Part shown: positions 17,077 to 25,737 of the stretch, piece after piece
How positions within the stretch are numbered: position 1 is the first letter of the stretch
How the letters are laid out: every line of letters starts with the position of its first letter
Assembly: GCA_017517325.1 (NCBI GenBank)
Contig: JAFWZW010000004.1
Coordinates: forward strand, 62,001 to 126,000
Direction of reading: 5' to 3'
Origin: Clostridia bacterium
GTDB taxonomy: Bacteria > Bacillota > Clostridia > Oscillospirales > SIG627
Length of the DNA: 64,000 nt
Notes under the pieces: model-generated
What the model saw: the letters and a program-made list of their open reading frames with translations, nothing else
What the model was told of the DNA's origin: nothing
Database searches by the model: none
Made by a program: the position numbers and the translations under genes

Positions 17077-17105
17077 TTGCAATGCGGAAAAAACGGGTGT
17101 ATACT
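17077..17105 (+). promoter_or_regulatory. sigma-A promoter of the SDR/dehydratase/aldolase operon
   Basis: TTGCAA (17077-17082), 17-base spacer, TATACT (17100-17105), 40 bases before the start at 17145. Confidence 0.75.
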
Positions 17106-17144
17106 TGTTTACTGAAAAAGGAAGTATCGTTATGGAGGAGGACT

Positions 17145-17912
17145 ATGAACAAAGTCGTATTGATCACCGGCGGTGTTCGCAACAGCGGCCTTTCCATTGC
17201 CCGTCGCTTTGCCCGGGAGGGCTACAACGTGTGCATTACCAGCCGCAAGGAGAGGGATGCACAGGAAACTGCGACGCGCCTTGCAGAGGAATACGGGATC
17301 CGCGCAGCGGGCTACGGCCTTGATCTGCAGGACCCGAAGGATATTGCATCGGTCTTTGCAAGGCTGGAGGAAGCCTTCGGAAGGGTAGACGCTCTGGTCT
17401 GCAACAGCGCGGATCTGGGCATCGGTCAAAAAGCCCTTACCGTTACCCCGGAAGAGTTTGACGGAGTGATGAACGTGAACGTGCGGGGCAATTTCTTCTG
17501 CTGTCAGGAGGCCGCCAAGCGTATGTGCCGCCAAGGGGGCGGTGCCATCGTTCTCATCGGCTCCGTTCACTATAAGGGTGCCGTTCACGGCAGGATCGCC
17601 TACGCCACCTCCAAGGGGGCTATGGCTTCTATGGTGCACAACCTTGCTTTTGAACTGGGCGAATACGGCATTCGTGTCAATCACGTGCTCCCCGGTGCCA
17701 TTCGCACCGATCGGTGGGAGGGGATTTCTCCCGAAGAGGAAGCCCGCCGCCGCGCCAACTGGCCCTTGGGGATCGAATCCACGGGGGAGGATATTGCCAA
17801 CGCGGTGTATTTCCTTGCCTCCGATCAGGCAAAGACCGTTACCGGCGCAGAGCTTGCGGTGGATTCGGGCGTTCTTGCTTGTCTTTTAAACTATAAAAAA
17901 GGTAATGAATAA
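17145..17912 (+). CDS. SDR family NAD(P)-dependent oxidoreductase
   Basis: 255 residues, classical short-chain dehydrogenase. Cofactor motif TGGVRNSGLSIA, then VCNSAD (NAG equivalent), active-site Ser in LIGSVHY and the YATSK catalytic Tyr/Lys pair; C-terminal FLASDQAKTVTGAELAVDSG. GGAGGAGG precedes ATG 17145; the frame is open further left but has no ribosome site. First gene of the + strand operon, probably oxidising or reducing a sugar or keto-acid such as a deoxyketouronate. Confidence 0.9.
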   Translation: MNKVVLITGGVRNSGLSIARRFAREGYNVCITSRKERDAQETATRLAEEYGIRAAGYGLDLQDPKDIASVFARLEEAFGRVDALVCNSADLGIGQKALTVTPEEFDGVMNVNVRGNFFCCQEAAKRMCRQGGGAIVLIGSVHYKGAVHGRIAYATSKGAMASMVHNLAFELGEYGIRVNHVLPGAIRTDRWEGISPEEEARRRANWPLGIESTGEDIANAVYFLASDQAKTVTGAELAVDSGVLACLLNYKKGNE

Positions 17913-17931
17913 ATAAAGGTAGGAGACTAAG

Positions 17932-19122
17932 ATGAAAATCAGTGACGTCAAAATTTACACCTTGGATGCGTACCGCACCAACTGGGCCTTCGTAAAGGTA
18001 GAGACCGACGAGGGACTGTACGGCTGGGGTGAAGCAAGCCTCGGCACCAACGAAATGGCGCTGGAGGGTATGATCGCTGACCTGAAGCGTTTGGTGGTAG
18101 GTCGCAACCCCTTGGAGATCGAAAAGTTTCTCTTCGAGGTATACCGCGATATGTACTGGAAGGGCGGCCCCGTTCTGATGAGTGCCATCAGCGGCATTGA
18201 AATCGCCCTATGGGACATTGCGGGTAAATTCTTCAACACCCCCGTTTCCACCTTCTTCGGCGGAAAAATGCGCGATCGCGTTCCCATGTATGCCAACGCT
18301 TGGTTCATCCGCGCCCGCGAGCCGGAGGAATTTGCCGCCAAGGCCAAGCAGACTGCGGAGCTGGGGATCAAGGCGCTGAAGTGGGACCCCTTCGGAAAGG
18401 CCCATATGACCATCGACAAGGAACAGATGGAAAAAAGCGTTGCCATCGTAGGCGCCGTTCGGGAAGCCGTTGGCCCCAAGGTGGAGCTTCTCATTGAGTG
18501 CCACGGCCGCTTTAATCCCACCACCGCCGTTGAGATCTCAAAGGAATTGGCGCAGTTTAAGGTGAAGTTTATGGAAGAGCCCTGTCCTCCCGATAATTTC
18601 GATTCCACCGCCTGGGTGAGAGATCACGCCGCCACCCCCATTGCGGCAGGCGAGCGCTGCTACGGCAAGTACCAGTGCTACGATCTTTTAAATAAGGATT
18701 GCGTTGACTTCTTCCAGCCTGACGTATTCCACGTGGGCGGTCTTCTGGAGGGCAAGAAGATGGCGGCCTTGGCAGAGGCAAAGCACATTCCCGTTTCCTT
18801 CCATAACCCCTCCGGCCCCATCTCCAACGCCGCCATTCTGCAGCTGGCTTCCACCGTTCCCAATTTCCACATCCACGAAATTATGCTCACCGACAGCCGC
18901 TTCCGCAAGGAGATCACCAACGAAGAGGTGGTATACGAGGACGGTTGCATTTTGGTGCCGGATAAGCCCGGTCTGGGAATCGACGTAAATGTCGACGCCG
19001 TTCTGGCACGCCCCTATACCCCCCGTATGCTGCGCCACTACACCGGCGCCGTAACCGACATCCGCCCCAAAGGGGATTGCGAGTACTATTTCAAGGGGTT
19101 GGAAGGAAAGGATTTTGAATAA
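17932..19122 (+). CDS. enolase-superfamily sugar-acid dehydratase (galactonate dehydratase-like)
   Basis: 396 residues of the mandelate racemase/muconate lactonizing group. The capping domain begins MKISDVKIY. The barrel has GIKALKWDPFG (Lys), LLIECHGRFN, FMEEPCPPDN and AAGERCYGKYQ giving metal ligands, and VSFHNPSGPISN with the catalytic His typical of DgoD-like dehydratases. The product would be a 2-keto-3-deoxy aldonate, fitting the aldolase gene that overlaps its stop region. The exact sugar acid is not determined. Confidence 0.85.
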   Translation: MKISDVKIYTLDAYRTNWAFVKVETDEGLYGWGEASLGTNEMALEGMIADLKRLVVGRNPLEIEKFLFEVYRDMYWKGGPVLMSAISGIEIALWDIAGKFFNTPVSTFFGGKMRDRVPMYANAWFIRAREPEEFAAKAKQTAELGIKALKWDPFGKAHMTIDKEQMEKSVAIVGAVREAVGPKVELLIECHGRFNPTTAVEISKELAQFKVKFMEEPCPPDNFDSTAWVRDHAATPIAAGERCYGKYQCYDLLNKDCVDFFQPDVFHVGGLLEGKKMAALAEAKHIPVSFHNPSGPISNAAILQLASTVPNFHIHEIMLTDSRFRKEITNEEVVYEDGCILVPDKPGLGIDVNVDAVLARPYTPRMLRHYTGAVTDIRPKGDCEYYFKGLEGKDFE

Positions 19123-19123
19123 A

Positions 19124-19783
19124 ATGACGGCACAGGAAGTAAAAGAATATTTTTTGAAAGAAAAGCTCGTGGCCATTTGCCGTACCCTGCCTACGGAAAA
19201 GCTGGGCAAGGTGGCAAAGGCACTGGTGAAGGGGGGCGTGAAGATCCTTGAGATCACCATCGACCAGATGGCAGAGGATCCCGCTACCGTAATTAAGGAA
19301 GCTATGCAGACCGTGCGTGACGCCGTTGGGGATCAGCTCCTTTTGGGCTGCGGCACCGTTCTGGATTGCGACCAGCTTCAAATGGCCATTGATGCAGGGG
19401 CGGCCTTCTACCTTTCTCCCAATTTCGATGAGAACGTGGTGAAAATGGCAAAGGAAAACGGCCTTTGCGCCATTCCCGGTGCCCTGACCCCCACGGAGAT
19501 CGTCAAGGCCTGGAAGGCAGGGGCTGATATCGTCAAGCTCTTCCCTGCGGACGATATGGGCTATCACTACATCTGGAATCTGAAGGGGCCTCTGCCCCAT
19601 ATTCCCCTCCTTGCCAGCGGCGGTGTGAATCCCGAGACCATTCCGCACTATCTGGAGCACGGCATGATCGCCGTGGGTACGGGCGTTTCCATTATCAACC
19701 GCGATCTTCTTGCCGCTGACGATTACGAGGGCATTGCCCGGCTTGCCCGCAAGCACGTAGAGGTCATTGAAAAATACAAATAA
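19124..19783 (+). CDS. eda: KDPG/KHG-type aldolase
   Basis: 219 residues, the usual length. Family motifs: ILEITIDQM (catalytic Glu), LLLGCGTVLD, FYLSPNFDENV, and the Schiff-base Lys in GADIVKLFPADDMG; ASGGVNPETIPHYLEHGMIAVGTGVS closes the phosphate-binding region. ATG 19124 is preferred to in-frame TTG 19115, which is too near the AAGGA site. It would cleave a 2-keto-3-deoxy (phospho)aldonate to pyruvate and glyceraldehyde (phosphate), completing the pathway begun by the dehydratase. Confidence 0.9.
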   Translation: MTAQEVKEYFLKEKLVAICRTLPTEKLGKVAKALVKGGVKILEITIDQMAEDPATVIKEAMQTVRDAVGDQLLLGCGTVLDCDQLQMAIDAGAAFYLSPNFDENVVKMAKENGLCAIPGALTPTEIVKAWKAGADIVKLFPADDMGYHYIWNLKGPLPHIPLLASGGVNPETIPHYLEHGMIAVGTGVSIINRDLLAADDYEGIARLARKHVEVIEKYK

Positions 19784-19798
19784 GCTTTGAGGTGTTCT

Positions 19799-21667
19799 AT
19801 GTACCAGATCAAAAACGGTATTCTGTACCGTGACGGAAAAAAGAAGATTGCCTTGGGGCAATCCTATTACCCCTCCTTTCACCCCAGCAAATTCCCCGTT
19901 CCTCCGGAAGGTGACCGCATCGGTCAAATGAAGGAGGATCTGCGCCTGATGGCAGAGATGGGCTTTAACCACGTGCGCTTTGCCGCCCTTGGCATTGCCG
20001 AGCTTGACGGAGAAGGAAACCTGGTGGTGGATACCCCCTTCGTGGATGCTATGATCCGCGAGGCAGAGAAAAACGGGATCTCCGTTTCCGTGCGCCTGGA
20101 GGGATACGCCGTCAATCTCCGCGCCTTCCGTGACGTGGAAATGCTGGATTCCGAGGGGAATAAGCAAACCACCCGATGGTCGGACTTTATCCGCACCATT
20201 CTGACCCACCCCGGCCTTTTGGAGGATAACCGCATCCACGCCGCCCAGCTGGTAAAGCATTTTGATCAGTTTCCCGAGGTGGTGGCGTATCAGATCTACA
20301 ACGAGCCTCACTTCCCCGTAAAGGGAATCTACGATTATCACCCCGTCACCATCGACGCTTATCGGAAGTGGCTGGTGAAAAAGGGAATTATGACCGAGGC
20401 CGAGGCCGTAGACTATCAGCCCCCCCGCTCCAGAAAAGAGCAGAGCGAGAGAATGTGGGCCCTTTGGCGCCTGTTCTCCAGAGACAGCGTCACTGCCTTT
20501 TTGGATAACGCCTCCGACGGGGCGAAATCCGCCTCCCAAAAACCCACCTACACCTGCTTTACCGCAGACCCCGTTTCCGGAAACAACGCCGCCAAGGGCT
20601 GTGATCTTTTCGCCAACGGCCGCTCCATGGATATTGTTGGCTACACCACCTACCTTCACGGTATGGGGCAGGATTATTACCCTATGTGTCTGCAGGCAGA
20701 TATGAGCCAATGCGCCGCCGAGCTGGAAGGGAAGGAATCCTGGTGCATCGAGCTTGACAGCCGCACCTATATTCCCATTCCCGTGTTCAACCGCAACACC
20801 TACACCATTTTGGGGGCAGGTTGTAAGGGCGTGGTCTACTATCAGTGGCGCGGGGATTGCCCCGTACCCGGAGTACCCCACCCCAACAGCTGCGGTCTTT
20901 TGAATTTTGACGGAACAAAGACTCATAACTTCGAAAACGGCGGCAATGCCGTGGCGTTTATGGAAAAAATGAACGACGATCTGGTGAACGCCAAGAGAAG
21001 CCGCGACGGCATCGGTCTTCTCCATTCGGATTACGCCACTTTCCTTTGCGATGCAAGGGAGAATAACGACGAGATCCCCGCCGCCTTTAACTCTTATCTT
21101 GTGGAGGAGACCGAGATCTACCGCCGCCTCCGTGAGGCGGGCTACACCGTCAGCATTACCGATGCGGAGCACCTTGACGAAAATCCCTTCGGGATCAAGG
21201 TTTTGTACGTACCCCGCCCCGATCAGCTTTCTCCCGAGGAAAGCCAGGCGCTGGATCGCTTTATGGAGCGTGGCGGCAGAGTGTATGAAAACACCTTCAC
21301 CGCCCGTTATACCGGCTGTATCGGCTTTAAGCTCTATGAAAAGCGTGAGAAATCTTACGAGGAGCGGGCTTACGATCTGACCCACAGCGTTTGGGACGTG
21401 GCCGATCTTGAGGGGATTCAGCCTAAGGTAACGTCACTTGACCCCAACGTGGGCGTTCAGCTTCTCCGGGGCGAGGGCTATAAGCTTCTGATTCTGACCA
21501 ACCTTTCCACCACCAAGGAAAGGCTTGATGCATCCGTTCGCTGTGCCTTCGGTCTGGATCAGGTAGCCGCCTACGCCATGGACGGTGACAAGAGGGTTAC
21601 CGTTTCCGCAGGCGTTATCACCGTGGAAAACATCACCGACGGCTGTATCGTAAAGATCAAAGAATAA
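19799..21667 (+). CDS. GH42-like glycoside hydrolase (beta-galactosidase type)
   Basis: 622 residues, cytoplasmic (no signal peptide). The N-terminal TIM barrel begins KKKIALGQSYYPSFHPSKFP, with MGFNHVRFA and the acid/base Glu in VVAYQIYNEPHF. A candidate nucleophile is the Glu in WCIELDSR. A trimerisation-like domain follows (LYVPRPDQLSPEESQALDRFMERGG) and a small C-terminal beta domain. Last gene of the operon, so it may release the sugar that the pathway uses. GH42 is my best assignment; the sequence is divergent. Confidence 0.7.
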   Translation: MYQIKNGILYRDGKKKIALGQSYYPSFHPSKFPVPPEGDRIGQMKEDLRLMAEMGFNHVRFAALGIAELDGEGNLVVDTPFVDAMIREAEKNGISVSVRLEGYAVNLRAFRDVEMLDSEGNKQTTRWSDFIRTILTHPGLLEDNRIHAAQLVKHFDQFPEVVAYQIYNEPHFPVKGIYDYHPVTIDAYRKWLVKKGIMTEAEAVDYQPPRSRKEQSERMWALWRLFSRDSVTAFLDNASDGAKSASQKPTYTCFTADPVSGNNAAKGCDLFANGRSMDIVGYTTYLHGMGQDYYPMCLQADMSQCAAELEGKESWCIELDSRTYIPIPVFNRNTYTILGAGCKGVVYYQWRGDCPVPGVPHPNSCGLLNFDGTKTHNFENGGNAVAFMEKMNDDLVNAKRSRDGIGLLHSDYATFLCDARENNDEIPAAFNSYLVEETEIYRRLREAGYTVSITDAEHLDENPFGIKVLYVPRPDQLSPEESQALDRFMERGGRVYENTFTARYTGCIGFKLYEKREKSYEERAYDLTHSVWDVADLEGIQPKVTSLDPNVGVQLLRGEGYKLLILTNLSTTKERLDASVRCAFGLDQVAAYAMDGDKRVTVSAGVITVENITDGCIVKIKE

Positions 21668-21670
21668 TTG

Positions 21671-22044
21671 AAAAACCATCTCGCATCAAATGAGCAGGGT
21701 TTAAGGGTGGTTACCATTAATAAAAACGAAATTTGACTCATAAATTTCCTGCTTGCAACAGGAAAAGATAAAACTACCCGAAGAAGAGAAAATAAAACTC
21801 TTTTTCGGGTAGTACTTTTTATATAGTGATATTCCGGCTTTTCGCACAGAGTGATATTTCCCTTTCGGGAAGTGATATTGAAATCTTACGATTTCAGTGA
21901 TATTTTATTCACCACAAGCTGCCGAAGGCAATATCACTTGAACTTTTAGGTTAAATATCACTGCGAAGCAATATCACTCGCCGCAAGGCGAATAAAACTG
22001 CCCAAGTGTCCTTCAGAACGCTGGGGTAAGCGGGATGGTTTTTT
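21671..22044. repeat. modular GTGATATT foldback element, copy 1, inside terminator arms
   Basis: Terminator arms at 21671-21684 and 22030-22043 (AAAAACCATC/GATGGTTTTT) enclose a 345-base core. The core has a 16-bp hairpin (ACTACCC to GGGTAGT, 21774-21814), then AGTGATATT units at 21825, 21850, 21871 and 21896, then the complementary AATATCACT at 21930, 21954 and 21970 and a variant AATAAAACT at 21991. Spacers between units are small hairpins (TCCC/GGGA, GAAATC/GATTTC, TGCC/GGCA, CGCC/GGCG). Unit n can pair with unit n-prime to make one long stem with side hairpins. The terminator serves the GH42-like gene. No coding capacity. Confidence 0.85.
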
Positions 22045-22065
22045 GTTTACTGTGGGCATATTCTC

Positions 22066-22094
22066 TTTACAGAACTCACTTTTTTTGCTATAAT
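22066..22094 (+). promoter_or_regulatory. sigma-A promoter for yeiH
   Basis: TTTACA (22066-22071), 17 bases, TATAAT (22089-22094), just outside the foldback element. Confidence 0.7.
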
Positions 22095-22175
22095 GCTCGG
22101 AGCAAATCAAAAGCTGCGTTATTTACAAAAGCCGCTCTTCTTGCTAAAATCAAAGTAAATCAAAGGAACGATTTT

Positions 22176-23198
22176 ATGAATGCGAAATTGAAGGAAAGAG
22201 GTCTGTTTTGTTTGGGCGTTGCCATCTGCTTTGGCATTGCCGCGCTTTCGGTACTGCTGGAGGAAGTGATTCCCGGGGGCCTTTTGGGGGCTTCCATCAT
22301 CGCTCTGTTTGCGGGCACCGCCATCAACAGCTTCTTTCACCCGAACTGGATCAAGCCCGCCCTGAAATTTACCTCCAAACGGATCCTGAAGGCGGCTATC
22401 ATTCTGCTTGGCGCCTCTCTTTCCGTGAGCACCATTATGTCCGTGGGGAAGATGACCTTTTTCGTTATGATCTTCACCTTTGCCGTGTGCTTCGGCGGCG
22501 GGTATTTCGTTCGCAAGCTCTTTGGCCTTAACTGGAAGCTGGGAAATCTCATTTCCGCAGGTACGGGCATTTGCGGCGGCTCTGCCATTGCGGCCATTTC
22601 CCCCGTGATCGATGCAGACGATAAGGATATTGCCTTTGCTATGTCCTCCACCTTTCTTTTCGATATGGTAATGGTGGCGGTTTACCCCATTACGGGTCAG
22701 CTTTTGGGAATGAGCGATATTGCCTACGGCATCTGGGCGGGTACCTCCGTCAACGATACCGCCAGCGTGGTGGCATCGGGCTATGCCTTTTCTGAAATTG
22801 CAGGTGATTTTGCCACGATGGTGAAGCTCACCCGTACCGTTGCCATTATTCCCACCGTATTGGTCTTTGCCTTCATCGGCACCCGTATGAAGCAGAAGGA
22901 ACTGAAGGAAAAGGGAGAGGGAAAAAAGGTCAACCTTGTAAAGATCGTGCCCTGGTTCATCTGCGGCTTTCTCCTTCTTGCGGGGCTCAACAGCCTTGGG
23001 CTGATCCCCGTGGCGGTGGGCGGCCTTATGAAAAAGACAAGTAAGTTTCTGATGGTCACCGCTCTGGCGGCCATCGGTCTCGGAACCAGCATAACGGATT
23101 TTAAAAAGGCGGGGCTTTCCCCTATGTTCTACGGCATCACCATTGATACGCTGGTTACGATTACGGCCTACGTTGTGATCCGCTTAATGGGTGTCTGA
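22176..23198 (+). CDS. YeiH family putative sulfate exporter
   Basis: 340-residue integral membrane protein with about ten hydrophobic segments. Conserved UPF0324/YeiH motifs: ASIIALFAGTAINSF, ILLGASLSVSTI, SAGTGICGGSAIAAISPVI, GIWAGTSVNDTASVVASGY and AAIGLGTSITDFKKAGL. The start at 22176 has AAAGGAACG upstream; the frame extends left through the promoter but lacks a ribosome site. Proposed family role is export of sulfonate- or sulfate-like anions; evidence in the family is thin. First gene of the block bounded by the two foldback repeats. Confidence 0.9.
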   Translation: MNAKLKERGLFCLGVAICFGIAALSVLLEEVIPGGLLGASIIALFAGTAINSFFHPNWIKPALKFTSKRILKAAIILLGASLSVSTIMSVGKMTFFVMIFTFAVCFGGGYFVRKLFGLNWKLGNLISAGTGICGGSAIAAISPVIDADDKDIAFAMSSTFLFDMVMVAVYPITGQLLGMSDIAYGIWAGTSVNDTASVVASGYAFSEIAGDFATMVKLTRTVAIIPTVLVFAFIGTRMKQKELKEKGEGKKVNLVKIVPWFICGFLLLAGLNSLGLIPVAVGGLMKKTSKFLMVTALAAIGLGTSITDFKKAGLSPMFYGITIDTLVTITAYVVIRLMGV

Positions 23199-23230
23199 GC
23201 TTGCAATTTTGATTTGAGGAAAAAAGAATT

Positions 23231-23959
23231 ATGTTCGGATTGGGAACGGCGATCAACGCCGCCGCCATCGTACTGGGTGGCCTTTTGGGGATCTTTTTCG
23301 GCGGCTTTTTCAGCCCTCGCCTGCGCGACGCTCTTTCCAAGGCCTGCGGACTTTCGGTGATCTTCATCGGTGCCGCCGGTGCCCTGAAGGGAATGTTTTT
23401 CGTGGAGAACGGGCGTCTTCAATACGGCGGTGATTTTCTCATAATCATCTGCCTTTCCTTGGGTGCGCTCCTTGGGGAATGGATGGGTGTGGAGGAGGTC
23501 TTTGAACGGCTGGGTGACTGGCTGAAGAAAAAGACCCACAGCACGGGAGACGGCCGCTTTATGGAAGGCTTTCTTTCCGCCTCTTTTACGGTGTGCATCG
23601 GCGCTATGGCCATCGTAGGTGCCTTGAATGACGGGCTCTACGGGGATCTTTCGGTGCTTGTGACCAAATCCATTCTGGACTTTATTATCATTATGATCAT
23701 GGCGGCATCCTTGGGAAAGGGAGCCATCTTTTCCGCCGTTCCCGTGGCGATCCTTCAGGGGAGCGTTACGGCCTTGGCACTTCTCATCAAGCCCGTTATG
23801 ACCCAAACGGCTCTTCTGTACCTTTCGGTGGTGGGCAATATTTTGATTTTTTGCGTGGGTCTGAATCTGACCTTCGGAAAAAAGATCAAGGTGGCAAATT
23901 GGCTTCCCGCCCTGCCCCTTGCGGTGCTTTGTGCCTTTCTTCCCTTTGATTTGTTCTAA
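23231..23959 (+). CDS. DUF554 family membrane protein
   Basis: 242 residues, about seven hydrophobic segments. MFGLGTAINAAAIVLGGLLGIFFG, a SACG-like KACGLSVIFIGAAGALKG, LGALLGEWMGVEE and the mid-protein FMEGFLSASFTVCIGAMAIVGALNDGL are the hallmarks of DUF554 (YdfK/YqgA-like). The function is unknown; a transport role is assumed for the family. It lies 32 bases after yeiH in the same orientation. Confidence 0.88.
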   Translation: MFGLGTAINAAAIVLGGLLGIFFGGFFSPRLRDALSKACGLSVIFIGAAGALKGMFFVENGRLQYGGDFLIIICLSLGALLGEWMGVEEVFERLGDWLKKKTHSTGDGRFMEGFLSASFTVCIGAMAIVGALNDGLYGDLSVLVTKSILDFIIIMIMAASLGKGAIFSAVPVAILQGSVTALALLIKPVMTQTALLYLSVVGNILIFCVGLNLTFGKKIKVANWLPALPLAVLCAFLPFDLF

Positions 23960-23983
23960 ATAAACGTAACAGGAGGTTTTATA

Positions 23984-24874
23984 ATGGAGATCCGACGTTT
24001 GAAAAAAGATGACTTTTATCAGCTACGGGCGCTTTTGACCACGGTGTTTTCCAATCACAGGGGCCATCCTGTGATCTTTGAAAAGCTGTTCCCCCGCCTT
24101 TTTGGTGAGGTGAATGATTTTGCGCCCGAGTCCCACTTCGGTGCCTTTATTGATGGAAAACTGGTGGGCACTGCCGCAATGTACCCCATTGATTACGTGG
24201 TTGGCAAAAAGCATATCCGCCTGATGGCCTGCGGCAACGTAGCGGTGGATGAAAACCATCGCGGTCAGGGAATTATGAGTACTCTTTTAAAGGTCATCGG
24301 CGACGAGTGCGACAAGTGCGGTGACGTTTGCTACCTTCACGGGAAGCCCCATCGCTACGGGCGCGTTGGATTTTTTGCAAACGGGATCCAGTATCACCTG
24401 ACCTTTCATAGCCCCGCGGAGGCGGCTTTCACCTTCCGACCGATGAAGGAAGAAGACGTGCCTTTTTTAAACCGCCTTTCCCAAAGGAAAACGGATTATT
24501 TCGTGCGCAGTGACGAGGATTTCATCCCCGCCCTTCGCAGTGGTGAGCGGGAGGCCGTTACCGTGCTGGATGAAAAGGGAGAGCCCATAGGCTATCTTTC
24601 ACTACACAGAGAAAAAGCTCACGTGGAGGAATACGCCCTTACCGCCCCTTTAGAGGCGCGGGTATTCCCCGCTCTCGCCCACGCCTTGAAAAAGAGCGTG
24701 ACTCTGACGGTTTCGGGCTACGACCCCGCCGCCGCAGAGCGATGCCGTGAGGTGGCTTCGGTGGAGGAAGAGACACCCGCACTCTTTCGTATCATTCACA
24801 AGGAGCCCCTGCAGGAGGCTGCCAAGGCCTTGGGGCTTGCGGAAACGGTGCTCTTTGCTCCGTATCTGACCTGA
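23984..24874 (+). CDS. GNAT family N-acetyltransferase
   Basis: 296 residues. The N-terminal half is a GNAT fold: MEIRRLKKDDFYQLR, GTAAMYPIDYVVG, then the acetyl-CoA loop NVAVDENHRGQGIMSTLLK. It is longer than a simple GNAT. The second half (from about residue 150) looks like a second, degenerate GNAT or sterol-carrier-like domain as in Eis-type enzymes. CAGGAGG precedes the ATG. The substrate is unknown. Confidence 0.8.
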   Translation: MEIRRLKKDDFYQLRALLTTVFSNHRGHPVIFEKLFPRLFGEVNDFAPESHFGAFIDGKLVGTAAMYPIDYVVGKKHIRLMACGNVAVDENHRGQGIMSTLLKVIGDECDKCGDVCYLHGKPHRYGRVGFFANGIQYHLTFHSPAEAAFTFRPMKEEDVPFLNRLSQRKTDYFVRSDEDFIPALRSGEREAVTVLDEKGEPIGYLSLHREKAHVEEYALTAPLEARVFPALAHALKKSVTLTVSGYDPAAAERCREVASVEEETPALFRIIHKEPLQEAAKALGLAETVLFAPYLT

Positions 24875-24888
24875 AAGGGTGAGAAAAA

Positions 24889-25737
24889 TTGAAAAAGTTT
24901 GAAGGAATGCTCTTTTGCACCGATTTGGACGGAACCTTTTTTGCCAGTGATAAAACGGCGTCAAAGGAAAATCTGGATGCCATTGAGTATTTTAAATCTC
25001 AAGGGGGACTATTTACTTTTATTACGGGGCGCGTGCCCCAGACGGCGGCGGCCATCTGCAGGCAGATCCGCCCCAACGCTCCCTACGGATGTATCAACGG
25101 CGGCGGTATTTTCGACCCCGTTGAGAATCGGTACGTTTGGAACACCCACGTTTCTCCGGACGTGGTGGAGCTGGTGCGGGAGGTGGATGCCCGCCTGCCC
25201 AAGATCGGCATTCAGCTGAACACCGAACAGGAGGTTTATTTTTGCAAGGAGAGCGCTGCAATGGTGCGCTTTCGGAGGATTTCGGGCTTGCCGCTTGTCT
25301 TCACGCCCTACGAAGAAGTAAAGGGGCCCGTTTTAAAGGTGGTCTTCGCCCACGACGATGAGGAACAGATCCTTGCCCTTGCTCTTCTTTTGAGTCAGCA
25401 CCCCAAGGCCGCATCTTTTGATTTCATCCGTTCGGAAAAGCACCTGTATGAGATCCTGCCCAAGGGGATAAATAAGGGCGTTGCCCTGAAAAAGCTTGCC
25501 GACCTTTTGGGGGTGGAGATGAAAAATACCGTTGTTGCGGGGGATTACAACAACGACGTGGCGATGCTTCGTGCGGCGGGGATCTCCTTTGCGGTGGCAA
25601 ACGCCGTGCCTCAGGCAAAAGAGGCTGCCGACTATGTGACCGTGAGCAACGATGAAAGCGCCATTGCCGCCATGATTGACGGCCTTGACCGCGGTATCTA
25701 TAAAATCAACGAGAATAAACGGAGGAGCGAAACATGA
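24889..25737 (+). CDS. Cof-type HAD-IIB sugar phosphatase
   Basis: 282 residues. HAD motif I CTDLDGTFF, motif II FITGR, Lys motif LPKGINKGVALKKLADLLG and motif IV VVAGDYNNDVAMLRAAG with the IIB cap between. The start is TTG 24889: AAGGGTGAG lies seven bases before it and the next in-frame ATG (24907) has no ribosome site and falls inside motif I's strand. The stop overlaps the next ATG (25734-25737, ATGA). Likely a phosphosugar or flavin-phosphate phosphatase. Confidence 0.85.
   Translation: MKKFEGMLFCTDLDGTFFASDKTASKENLDAIEYFKSQGGLFTFITGRVPQTAAAICRQIRPNAPYGCINGGGIFDPVENRYVWNTHVSPDVVELVREVDARLPKIGIQLNTEQEVYFCKESAAMVRFRRISGLPLVFTPYEEVKGPVLKVVFAHDDEEQILALALLLSQHPKAASFDFIRSEKHLYEILPKGINKGVALKKLADLLGVEMKNTVVAGDYNNDVAMLRAAGISFAVANAVPQAKEAADYVTVSNDESAIAAMIDGLDRGIYKINENKRRSET

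Noticed and set aside
19091..21385. A 764-codon open frame on the - strand
   Set aside because: Antisense shadow of the aldolase and GH42-like genes; no start signal and no family resemblance.
21825..22000. GTGATATT array as a CRISPR
   Set aside because: Units are only 9 bases, half are inverted, and spacers are self-complementary hairpins of variable length; no cas genes are present.
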